From assembly GCA_047967505.1 (NCBI GenBank), contig CM106538.1: DNA of 64,000 nt, one strand, 5' to 3'. This document shows, one piece after another, positions 41,480-51,178 of this stretch. Below the pieces are notes generated by a model, which was not told the DNA's origin, did not search any database, and saw only the letters and a list, made by a program, of their open reading frames with translations. Position numbers and translations under genes: made by a program. The stretch is from Dipteris shenzhenensis. Lineage: Eukaryota > Polypodiophyta > Polypodiopsida > Gleicheniales. Position 1 is the first letter of the stretch. The number at the start of each line of letters is the position of its first letter.

Positions 41480-43560
41480 GAGGTAATGAAAAGCTTGAGC
41501 TTTGGCGAGAGCTTCTGCAAGATGGTCTTAGCCCTTTTCGAAAATGCCTTCGTCAATCTATGCCTTAATGGTGGTATGGTAGGGTGCTTCGATCTTAAGC
41601 GTTCCATTTGCCAAGGCTACCCCTTGGTGTCCCTTCTGTTCGCCATAGGGACAGTTCCTTTGATCCACAGAGTCAGGTTAGCTATCGTGGAAGGCTCTCT
41701 CCAAGGTCACCAACTCCCATCCAAGAATCAATTTAGTCTCCAGCTGTTTGCAGACGACACCCTTGTGCTCTCCTTAAAAGATCTTGGTAGTGTAAGAGCC
41801 CTCCTCCACATCCTAGATCATTTCTGCAGAGCCTCTGGCTCTCAGTGTAGCTGATAGAAGACCTTCCTAATAAGGGCAGGTGATGGCCATCTTTCGGATT
41901 GGCTCGCTGACAAACAGATGCAAGTTGTCAAGAAAGGGGAGATCATTCGATATCTAGGAGCACCAATTGGCCTAGGCCTCACAAAGTGGCAGAGGCTCAA
42001 TTGGTTCTTGGAAAGGGTCATCTAAATTGAGAGGGCTTGAGCCTAGGATGGAATGCGAGAACTCTCATCATCCAACATATCCTCTCATCCATAGCCACCT
42101 ATCTGGCGTCGATCTGGCACTTTTCCAAATGCCAGTGGTTGGAGACTGAGAGGCTATTCCGAGCCTTCCTTTGGGCTGAGGAAGGAGATAAAATGAGGAT
42201 GCACTATGTGCCTTGGGAACCCACCTAAGGTGCAAGGAGGTCTAGGTCTACCGGATATCAGATGCTGAAATGTGGCCCTGATAGGTAAGTGGATGTCGTG
42301 TCTGTTCCTAAGTCAATCCCCCTGGGTTGAGATCACAAAATTCTTCATTGATGAAAGGAAGCGAAAGGCATCGGCAATTGGAAAAATCTTCAGTGGTATG
42401 ATAGTCTCTGCTCAGGCTTCCCAATCAAGATCATAGGGTCTGATCTAATCTCTGGCTTGGTCTCTGCATGGAAGGAATCTTCTAGGTGCATGGTGTGGAA
42501 GGGTCGTCCTAATTGTGGGGGGAAGCTAGTCTCCTAGAATTGATTTGGTGGAGCATCGCCTTTAGGAAGGACCCATTTGCTCTTCATGATTTACCCGAGC
42601 CCGTAGTATGCACAGGAAAGGGCCTCAGAAATTGGGAGGACATATGGGATGCCTCCAAAGTAGACTGGCATTTTGTGGAGGCTCTTATGACCAAATTTGC
42701 ACTCAATTTGGGCGAGAAGGACCTGATTCAAGTAGTGATCCATTGGATCTCGCAGGAGTGGCCATCCAACTACATCTTGTCTTAGGAGGGCCGCCTTAGC
42801 TAGTGGGCGTGCGGTAAAATCAAGATTAGCCACATTTCGACGAAGGTGATATATAGGAATTTATCTTGCGCAGGGTCGCTGACCATTGATCTTAGTCGGA
42901 AATGGAAGCTAAGGAGGAGGAACCGATGGTGGCAGAAAAGGTTCAAAGATGCCTGGAAGCTTTGTGCTAAGTTCATGTTGTGGAAGATCTTGAATCACTA
43001 GATTCCTATCCGTGTGGCAAACTTGCCAAACATATCCCCCTGTCTCCGGTTTGCCCTTTGTGCGGGAAGGCACTAGAGTTACTTAAGCATTTGTTCTGGT
43101 CCTGCCTTGTGACCCATGAAGTATGGCTAAAAGTGGAAGCGGCTATTAGAAAAGCGGGGCTAATGGCGAAATCCTATATCAAAGCTTAGGTAGAGGATGG
43201 TGCTGTTGGGAGAGGCTCATCACCTCCCCTCCACACTAGGCGCTGCATGGCCTTTAGTTCATGCCGTAGTCTTCCTCTAGGTCTAGGAGCTAAGAAACCA
43301 GCTTACCTTCAATTCGGGTATCGCGTTTGGGTTTCGGGAATCCCACTTGTGCCGCTTTGTGAAGTCCCATCTCAGAGATTTTGGGTGGATGATGGGCTCC
43401 AATGATCCAGTGATATGTCTTACTCTGCATTGGCTACGCGATATAACCCCTCGCTCCTCTGCTGGCATATCGTAGGTTGTGGGCCTTTGCCCTTGTAGTC
43501 AGCCAAATTTTGTAATGGGTCTTTTTCTTTGGGCCTAACCAGCCCCTATAAACATACTCC
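41480..43560 (+). pseudogene. LINE reverse transcriptase remnant with C-terminal zinc domain
   Basis: Frame 41,486-41,854 contains FCKMVLALFENAFVNLCLNG, then SICQGYPLVSLLFAI (RQGCPLSP block), then LQLFADDTLVLS with FADD at 41,746-41,757, the reverse transcriptase catalytic Asp pair. Frame-broken continuations (41,860-42,230) match the thumb region, for example IIQHILSSIATYLASIWHFS and FRAFLWAEEGD. At 42,980-43,189 CPLCGKALELLKHLFWSC is the zf-RVT zinc motif (CX2C..HX4C) followed by VW. The endonuclease and the front of the reverse transcriptase are missing, so it is 5'-truncated or cut off by the GA array. Confidence 0.85.
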
Positions 43561-43586
43561 TCTTTTTTCACCCCCAAAAAAAAAAA
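43500..43586 (+). other. LINE 3' end with poly-A tail
   Basis: The LINE 3' UTR ends CACCCCC followed by twelve A residues (about 43,574-43,585), the expected mark of target-primed insertion. Confidence 0.65.
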
Positions 43587-43952
43587 CAAGGTGAATGATA
43601 TATCTATCATTCATGAAGCCTGCCTGTGTATGAGTGAAATGCCCAAGAGAAAGCATAAAATAGGAGGCCCCAGGGAAGGAGATCAAGAGTGTGGAAACGT
43701 GAATAAATGAGAATGGTCTAAAAGTCATAAAGGACCCCAAATCATCAATACTCTAAGTATACCAACCACAAATTAACACCTAAGAGAGCATAAATAATAA
43801 TAATGATTTTATTTTTCCCATCTCAATACTCTACAAGCATAAATAATAACGATGATTTTTTTTTTCCCATCTCCCATCTCAAAACCACAACCTTCACTAA
43901 GGCTGCCTTACGAAAGGCCAAAAAACTACATACTCCTATACAAAAACCGGGA
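43587..43952 (+). other. Spacer between LINE and SINE
   Basis: No gene. CATAAATAATAA..ATGATTTT and TTTCCCATCTC recur twice (about 43,788-43,825 and 43,838-43,875). Confidence 0.45.
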
Positions 43953-44007
43953 CAAACCGTGTGTGTGAGTTCGGTGAGTGGGTGAGTTTCCTTTTTTTAA
44001 AAAAGAG
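43953..44007 (+). mobile_element. 3' end of a second, truncated SINE copy
   Basis: AAACCGTGTGTGTGAGTT, then GGTGAGTGGGTGAGTTT and an A-rich end match the last 50 bases of the SINE that follows. The 5' two thirds are absent. Confidence 0.65.
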
Positions 44008-44165
44008 GAAGCTGCGGTAGCCCAGTGCTAGGGCACCAGCCTACTAGGGCGGCGGCCCTCGTTCGATCCCTATGGGGGTAGAGAAAGGGGGAGTGCCCCC
44101 CAAGGCCTCAAACCGTGTGTGTGAGTTGGGTGGGTGAGTTTAAAAAAAAAGAAAAAAGAAAGAAA
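44008..44165 (+). mobile_element. tRNA-derived SINE
   Basis: A Pol III promoter is readable: box A TAGCCCAGTGCTAGG at 44,018-44,032 and box B GTTCGATCCC at 44,061-44,070, about 42 bp apart. The tRNA-like head is followed by a non-tRNA body (GTGCCCCCCAAGG, AAACCGTGTGTGTGAG) and an A-rich tail AAAAAAAAAGAAAAAAG to about 44,165. Length is about 150 bp, normal for plant SINEs. It is not a tRNA gene because the anticodon arm does not fold as one and a poly-A tail is present. Its tail recurs just upstream. Confidence 0.75.
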
Positions 44166-44208
44166 AAACTTAGTCTATTACTCTCGTTCGACTTTTAGAA
44201 ATGGGGTA

Positions 44209-44220
44209 CTTTATAAAAAG
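44209..44220 (+). promoter_or_regulatory. TATA box of the WWE/ART gene
   Basis: CTTTATAAAAAG lies 106-117 bp upstream of the ATG at 44,326, followed by a GC-richer, C/T-rich leader. Position and form fit a plant Pol II core promoter. The SINE tail ends only about 45 bp upstream of it. Confidence 0.5.
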
Positions 44221-44325
44221 TACATCGGGCAGGCGTAATGGGCGTGAGCTGAACGCTCGCTTCTTCGTATTAATCGGATCGTTCATCACACTCTCCCCTA
44301 CTGAGTTCTTCCTCTGCTCACAACC

Positions 44326-45695
44326 ATGTGCATCTTAGTAAGCTTCCCAGATCCCACAAACCCTGGTGTCTGGTGGCAAGATGATACTCGCTGGGTCCTT
44401 TATGGACCTCTCGCTTCTAAGCTGATCCTGCGTGCCCTCAAACAAGGTGTCACTTGGGTCGACTTGAGTCGTCTCTCCGGCATCGAGCTACCGTCAGATC
44501 GGAGTTATGGCGTTGATTTGCAGAAGCTGCAGCAAGTGAACCTAGACTCCCAGCACAAAAGAGAGATCCGCATCATTATGTCTCCGGTTCCGCTCTCTCC
44601 CTTATTTTTCTCATCGCTAGTTCTGATGTTTTGCTTTCGAGTTTGTGTTTCGCTTTGACCTCATTCTCTCCAAGCAGGAGACAAAGGCCATATGCCCCCA
44701 ATGTGAATCGGCGAGCTTCCAAATGGGTTACAATATGCAGGAAGAGGCAATGCAAATTTTACGTAACAGTCTCCAGAGAAAGGTGCGTGCTATAGCCTTA
44801 CCGCTGCAACCCATGGCGGTCGGCTCTCGGTCTGCCTCGGCAGATCGATTGCTGGATCAAATGTGACCCAGCCCTCGACCATGTTCTTGCAGCTAGTGCT
44901 TGTAAGAATAAATATCACTCTTTTATCTTGGTCTTGGACAGTTGCTGGAGACTATTTTCTATAAGCTGTGCACTGAAGAAGCGATGAGGAGCAGCATAAA
45001 ACCATTGGTAGATCGGCCGCACCATTTAAAGTTCCGCCAGAGATTGTCCAAGCGCAGCATTAGCGAGAATGGGAGAGAGAAATTTCTGGAGGCAGCGCAA
45101 GCGGCGTCAAAGCAGAACCCATCCTTCCTCGGTAAGTAGCTATGCGTGCCCGCAAAAGCGCATAACAACCGAATGCTTGTTTATGCATTATAGTGTGGAT
45201 GATTGATTGTGGTTTTCTATCTTGCAGATGGGCTTGTGATCCAGTTGATGAGGGGCGAAGAGGTTGAAGAGGAGAGCGAGAAGGTGCGATATGTGTTCTT
45301 GGGAGCAAAGAAAGAAGATGTGGAGACTATATTACAGCAAGGGAGCATGGAAGGATATCGAGGAAGGCGAGGATTCAACTGGTTGGGGCTGAGGGCAAGC
45401 TTTAGCCTGCCTTACTGCAGCGGCTACTATCCTGAACCGGGCACTTACAGGATGTTGGTGATGTTGGTTGTGGTAACCTTACCTGAGGGCCAGTCGCTCA
45501 AGGCCAAAAGAGGTCTACTATCCTGAACCGGGCACTTACAGGATGTTGGTGATGTTGGTTGTGGTAACCTTACCTGAGGGCCAGTCGCTCAAGGCCAAAA
45601 GAGGTCTCAATGTGGTGCACACCTCGTACATGCTCCCTTTGGCCTCCCTCGATCTAGTTGTCCCTCCATGCTTCCCTCAATGCTTCTCACCTTAG
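44326..45695 (+). CDS. WWE domain plus ART/PARP-like protein, four exons, last exon disturbed
   Basis: Predicted exons 44,326-44,586, 44,678-44,782, 44,942-45,131 and 45,228-45,526 (or to 45,695). All introns are GT..AG and phases agree (0, 0, 1). Exon 1 encodes a WWE domain: GVWWQDDTRWVLYGPLASK, VDL, YGVDLQKLQQVNLDSQ, then KREIRI, the usual end. Exon 2 has an isolated CPQC. Exon 3 is basic and helical. Exon 4 carries VRYVFLGAKKEDVETILQQG, FSLPYCSGYYPEPGTYRMLV and MLVVVTLP, resembling the ADP-ribosyltransferase fold of plant RCD1/SRO proteins, without a clear H-Y-E triad. WWE domains bind ADP-ribose or mediate protein contacts, so a stress-signalling role like RCD1/SRO is an inference. An exact 91-bp tandem duplication in exon 4 shifts the frame to a stop at 45,526; without one copy the frame runs to TAG 45,693-45,695, giving 310 residues. 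Confidence 0.7.
45424..45605 (+). repeat. Exact 91-bp tandem duplication inside exon 4 of the WWE/ART gene
   Basis: Copy 1 is 45,424-45,514 and copy 2 is 45,515-45,605; I found no mismatch. The length is not a multiple of three. Each copy ends in AAAAGAGGT, so GT at 45,513 and AG at 45,602-45,603 could be spliced to remove exactly one unit and restore the frame. Confidence 0.95.
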
Positions 45696-45699
45696 CTAC

Positions 45700-46777
45700 T
45701 TAGACTCTGTATAGCAACCTCATGCACGCATGATTGGCATGCCATATTAAGCTTTGCTCTATACAAAGAGGTCTAATTATTTGGTGATCTAATTTCCCTA
45801 TTCTAATCTCATTAAACCCCGTAATCTTTTTTTTTAAGACACCCACACCACACTCATAGTGACGTATATCCTAATAATTATTGGGTCTCCTAATCTAAAA
45901 AATTCTTTATCTCTGCATCAAGCATCCGATTTCCATTGGATTTTGTTTTGATAGGTTTATAATTTTGTGTTTCATTAGTGTCTGCATCCAAAAACTGCAT
46001 TAGATTAAAAGGCCTTAAAAGATTTGAAAGTTTCAAAAAACTTCAAAGATTTGAAAGTTTCATTGAAAAATTTATTTGGTAATCTAAGTAGTCCCCTATT
46101 CTAACCTCATTAAATCCCCTAATCTTTTTTTTGAACACTCACAGACCCGTGGTCCTATTGAGGGCACCCTGCCTTGAATCGGTGATGTGTTCAAAAAACA
46201 AAAAAAACCTAATCTAATCCAACGAAACCTCTTAATCTAAGTATATATTTAGAACCTAATGGGTCTCCTAATTTCCTAAATTCCATTATCTCCTAATCTA
46301 AACAACGGATTTGCACCAAACCTTTTGCATTGGGTTTGTAATTTTACGTTTCAAATGTCTTGCCATTTAGAATTTGGATTGGATTCACAAAAGTTAAAAA
46401 ATTGGAAAGATTAATTCAAAAAATACGTTTGTGATTTAATTAAACAATTAACTTAATCTAAAGCCCACAATGAAAAGTAATAATTAAAGTAATCCAAATT
46501 AAACCTACCTCCTAACTTGGTTCTCCTATTCTTGTCCCCCTATTCTTGCTCTTGCCACTCCCCTTTGCCTCGTCAACCACCCCCCTCTACCAAGCCTGCC
46601 CGCCACCACCCTCTCTTCGACTCCCTCCTTGGCCACCGTTGACCCCTCCTCCTCACTCCCTCTTTTTCCTTCTGTTCGGTCCCGAGTCGCAATCCGAGAC
46701 CATAGAGCTAGCGAAGGACGAAGTATCTCTCGTAGAGTTGTAAATTGCCTGGAAGGCAAAATGTAAGGTAGGACAGT
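45700..46777 (+). other. Non-coding stretch downstream of the WWE/ART gene
   Basis: AT-rich. A motif CTAATCT..AAATTC and AATCTTTTTTTT recurs several times (45,820, 46,120, 46,265). GAACACTCACAGACCCGTGG to TTCAAAAAACAAAAAAAAC (46,133-46,205) may be a short A-tailed insertion. No gene. Confidence 0.4.
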
Positions 46778-47107
46778 AGCCAAACAACCATTGAGAGAGT
46801 CATATGAGACAATTCTAGTAGTCATCAGGCTACGACGAAATTACAATAGAGTACCGTTAGGGAGTTATGTAGGCAAGGAGCGGGCAAGCAACCATCTAGT
46901 ACTTGACAAGAACACCACGTAAGGGAGCAAGCCGAATTGATAGAGCCAAACAACCATTGAGAGAGTCATATGAGACAATTCTAGTAGTCATCAGGCTACG
47001 ACGAAATTACAATAGAGTACCGTTAGGGAGTTATGTAGGCAAGGAGCGGGCAAGCAACCATCTAGTACTTGACAAGAACACCACGTAAGGGAGCAAGCCG
47101 AATTGAT
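46778..47107 (+). repeat. Exact 165-bp tandem duplication
   Basis: Copy 1 46,778-46,942 and copy 2 46,943-47,107 are identical by eye, starting AGCCAAACAACCATTGAGAG and ending GCCGAATTGATAG; a few further bases (AGCCA) begin a third unit. The unit is 55 codons long, so a frame reading LRESYETILVVIRLRRNYN is repeated, but it has stops and no known domain. Confidence 0.95.
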
Positions 47108-47114
47108 AGAGCCA

Positions 47115-47775
47115 TGATGGAGTGTGGAGGTGCAAGTAAGGATCGACATAGATTGCTAAGAGAACCTTGAGGAGTGCTCATCAGAAACCCACCACGAGAA
47201 GACAATCACACAAATCTGATGAAGAAAAGGATCAAGACATCAAGTTGGTGAAGAGATTGCTGAGGGTAGTTGTTTCAAGGTGGCAAAATTCACAACTCGT
47301 CAAAGATGCGGGAGTGTGGGGAAGGAATTGGGCGGTAGAAGAGGAGAGAAGACATAGAGCAAGTCGGCTCAAGCTCTTTAACAAGCTTAGGACCTTGATT
47401 TAGAAAGATCCATTAATTTTTGGTATACCTTAGGCCATCATTGTTTCCTTTTCACTCCTCTCACTTTCTCGGAGACATTAATGGATTTTTTTTGAACAGG
47501 GCCCCCCTATTCTAACTTTCCCTCCTGCTAGTTAATCTAACTCTCCTTTCCCCTCCACCTCACTGCCCTCTGCTCAGCCTACCTTGCCCCTCCCCATCCA
47601 TCTCCCCTCCCACCATGCTCCCTTCTCTTCGCCTTGCATTGCTCATCCCCACCCCCTGTGCATCGCTTTGGAAAATTTGAAGCGTGGCTAGAATGACTCA
47701 TCTCTTGTTTCTTTCTATCAATATCTGAATTATGGTTTCATTGTGTTTTTTAGATACAATTCTCATTTCCATCGT
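47115..47775 (+). other. Non-coding stretch, possible LTR at the right end
   Basis: The frame at 47,167-47,403 is Lys/Arg-rich with no family. The right end precedes a primer-site-like motif at 47,778 and might be an LTR, but no second copy is available. Confidence 0.3.
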
Positions 47776-48170
47776 ATGGTATCAGACCCGTGAATATGGA
47801 TGCTAAGCATGAGATGACAAAGTTAGAGTTCAATTTGCTGGCTCAAATTTCCTCTCGTGGAAATCAAGTATATGCTTGTGTTTCATGGAAAAAGAACTGT
47901 TGCTAATTGTTTCCAAAATAGATAAGAGCACTCCTAGAAAGCTACGTAAGACTTACCTGAGAACACGAATCAATGGGAGGCCAAGAGTGAAAGAGCTCTT
48001 GGGATTCCTGACGGAGACTTGGGGAGTAGATTTCATCACTAGTGACCACCTTGGCTTGGCAAAGTTTGCCCATGAGAATCTTACTGTAATCAAGAATTTA
48101 TTTGGCTCACATCTAAAGAAATTGAAGGTACTGTTAATACAAGTTTTTTGGTCTCAAAATGACTAACAAC
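47776..48170 (+). pseudogene. Possible Copia primer site and gag start
   Basis: ATGGTATCAGACCCGTGA (47,776-47,793) resembles a Met-tRNA primer site with one change in the GAGC part. It is followed after about 40 bases by codons reading FAGSNFLSWKSSI, like the F-x-G-x-N-F-x-x-W block of Copia gag. The next frame (47,876-48,166) continues to VKELLGFLTETW but is not clearly gag. Tentative. Confidence 0.35.
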
Positions 48171-48549
48171 TGGCATTGGGTGAACATATGAATTGATGAG
48201 ATCTATACTGTGGTAGCTTGTCGATTTGGGTATTTGAGCGGAATATGACAACACCAAGGCTAGCCTTTTATTTCTCAAGTTTGACTCTAGCATTTCATGA
48301 CATCATTTGATCCTTTCGGTCATAGTAACATTAGCATTGAAGAGATGAAGGGGTTGAACCTTGGCCCTCGTTGTCCAATGGATATGACAATGGGCAATAA
48401 AGAGTCGTACAATCATAGTGTATTGTGCCATGAACATAAGTTGATGCCCAAGGATGGCCAAGGCACAACTAAATTACCAATGCATTTGTGGAAGTGGCCT
48501 TTGACAGGTCAGGGAAGAGAAGGAAAGCCGTGTTGTTCAATTTACACAA

Positions 48550-49050
48550 AAAGGAAAATAGGTGGAGAGAGAGAGATGAGAAAAGGAAGAAGAAAAGGGA
48601 GAAGGAGAAAGTAAAGGTATCAAGAGGGAAGAGGGGAGAGGAGAGAAAGAGAGGATATTTGGAGGGGGAAAGGGCAAAGGGGCAAGGGAGGGAGAGGTAA
48701 AATTTTGGAGGGGGAAAGGGAGCAATAGAGGGAGAGAACTTCTTAGAGGGGAAATGTGTAGGGGAAGGGAAAGGAAATTTCAGGGGCAAAAGGGATGGAG
48801 ATGGGGATGGGGATGGGGAGGGGGAGGGGGAGGGGAAGGGAAAGGGGGATTTAATTGATCGGAGTAGGGATAGGGATAAGGAGAGGGATAGGGAGAGGGA
48901 TGGGGATGGGGATGGGGATGGGGAGGGGTAGGGGGAGGGGAAGGGAGATTTAATTGATCAGAGTGGGGATATGGATAAGGAGAGGGGTAGGGATAGGGAT
49001 AGCATTAAGGATAGGAGAGGGAGAGGGAGAGGGAGAGGGAAAGGGAGATC
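48550..49050 (+). repeat. G-rich purine DNA with a duplicated block of about 100 bp
   Basis: GGGGATGGGGATGGGGA and GGGGAGGGGAAGG, followed by GGGATTTAATTGATC and GGGATAGGGATAAGGAGAGG, occur at about 48,800-48,895 and again at about 48,902-49,000. Many runs of four or more G are close together. Overlapping frames are low complexity. Confidence 0.8.
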
Positions 49051-49410
49051 TAAGGATCTGTGCACACGTTGCTCATTTGAGCACGACTGGTTTACGCACC
49101 AAAAATGCATTGGAAATTGTTTGAGGACCCCTAAATTGAGCCTAAATTGGTCCACCCACATAATTGTCCTCAGTCCGTGATGATGAGGTTCATTTGGTAG
49201 TTGTTGTCCTCTAAATGTTTGGCATCCCCTATGCAAGATCTGCATCGAGGAGCTGCAAAATGTTGACAGCTTTTACCAATGAAACTCGGTGGCATAGCGA
49301 TGCTAGAATGGGTAGACCAAAATATTGAGGTCTGAAATAGAGCACCATGTGGCCTAAGTTGCATCATCCCTAGCTGAACTTTTTGTCACTGTGTGTACAA
49401 GCCCTAATTG
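49050..49410 (+). other. Mixed-sequence island between purine tracts
   Basis: About 360 bases of ordinary composition with no domain-bearing frame. It begins CACACGTTGCTCATTTGAGC and separates two polypurine blocks. Confidence 0.4.
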
Positions 49411-49908
49411 AGAGGGGGAGAGATAGAGGAAGATTTAATTGATATGGGGAAAGGGAGACACAGTTTGAGATAAGAAGGGAAAATTAGAGGGAGAAAGATG
49501 GAGGGGAGGTAAAGGGAGTGGGAAATTGAGAGGGAGGGAGATTTAAAGGGGGAAAGTGGGAGGGAAAGGGAACCTAAGAGGGAGAAAGGGAAGAGGAGAG
49601 GGAGAGCAGGCAATAGAGGAGAGAGGGAGAGAAATTTAGAGGTGGAAAGCGGGAGAGAGAGGCAAATTGACAAGGGTAACACGAGAGTGAGAAGGAGAGG
49701 AAAATGGAAAGGAAAACTTGATTACGAGAAGAAAAGGGGAGGAAATGGGACAAGGGAGGGGAGAGGAAACAAAAGAATCTAGGAAAAGGACGGGGAGACA
49801 CATGTAGTTGAAAAGCTAAAGAAGGAGAAGGAAATTGAGAGGTCCATAGAGGGAGGGAAAGGAGGGAGAGGGATATTGGGAAGGAGATGGGAAGGATTGA
49901 GAGGAAAT

Positions 49909-49970
<62 letters not shown>

Positions 49971-50225
49971 GGAGGGGGAGGGGGAGGGAGAGGCAGGCAT
50001 CTAATCAAAAAGTAAAGGATAGGGAGAGGGAGAGGGAGAGGGAGAGAGGGGAACAAGGTTTTAAGAAGGTGTGTTTCTAAAAACCAAAGGAAAGTGAGAG
50101 GGAGAGTGGAAGATACATTTCCAACTACCAAAGGAAATTGAAGGGGGGAGAGGGTGAAAGATAGAGGGAGATGATGAGAGGGAAGTTGCGATGGAGAGGG
50201 GGACAGAAAGAGGCAGAAAGTGAAA
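49411..50225 (+). repeat. Polypurine tract with (GA)n and a G13 run
   Basis: GGGAGA-rich DNA, a (GA)n run at about 49,914-49,960 directly followed by thirteen or more G, then (GGGA)n. The long minus-strand Ser/Leu/Pro frame (49,574-50,236) is its translation and not a gene. Confidence 0.9.
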
Positions 50226-51178
50226 GTAAACAACATCCTACTTTGTTATTGAAAATCTTGTTGGTGGTTCCCTCAATTTTGACCTTATGAGCATTTGTGG
50301 GTGCATGGGTGGGAGAATAAGGCTATGGGAGAGGGTTTGAGAGGGATAGGGTATAGGACTAAAAGGAGATCTAGCAAAATGAAGGCAAAAGTGATGCAAT
50401 ATTCAAAATGTACTTTCATCACCATCAAATTAGGGATCATATAATGTGTCAAATTTTTAAACACTAATGCTTATTTGGATGCTATGATTTGTTTAAAATA
50501 TAATTTCAAAATTGAGCACATGCATGATTTAATTGAAGCGAAAGATGGATCACAATGCTTATGTGTCCTTGTCTCAATCTCAATCCAAAAAGTCCATGGC
50601 CTTGCATACACTTCGCCTAACTCAATCACCTTTACTCAACCCAAAGGACTAATCTATTGAAGGAAGGCTCATTGGGGGTAGAAAGTGCTTTTAAAATCTT
50701 GAACTAGAGGGGGTTGAAATGCATTTTGATTCTTATGAGGCCTTGCCATAAGTTCAATGCCATCAAGTATAAGGACCTTGTGGGCTTGTTTCCCAACTCG
50801 ATTGTCTCACCTACCCATTTTGGCCAAACCAATGAAAAAGGGCTTCTTGGCATGAAAGTATGAAAAGAGACCATCCATGGCTGAATTGGAGGGAAAGTGG
50901 ATTGGGCATTTGATCTTCATGTTTCATTGCCCTGTTTTGTTTTGGCTCTAATGATGAATGGTGTACTGACTTTACGTAGTGTTTGCAGCTTCTCTTCTCG
51001 ACCAAGGAGCCCTTGGACTAGTGTGGATGTGATTTGCTGAGTGTACTGTGCTGCGGACTTGAAGAGGACTAACTACCTATTTTCACCTAGGACTTGCCCT
51101 TGTAGATCACCATGAGGAATATGAATTGTATCACTATTTGGCTCCTCATATTAGTCGGATAATCACTGGGAAGAAGTG
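50226..51178 (+). other. Non-coding stretch
   Basis: No domain in any frame; probably part of the internal region of the minus-strand Gypsy remnant to the right, but no reverse transcriptase motif could be read. Confidence 0.35.

Noticed and set aside
44008-44080. A functional tRNA gene
   Set aside because: Pol III boxes are present but the anticodon and acceptor arms do not pair as a tRNA and a SINE body with poly-A tail follows.
49574-50236. 220-codon minus-strand Ser/Leu/Pro frame
   Set aside because: Same cause: polypyrimidine low-complexity DNA.
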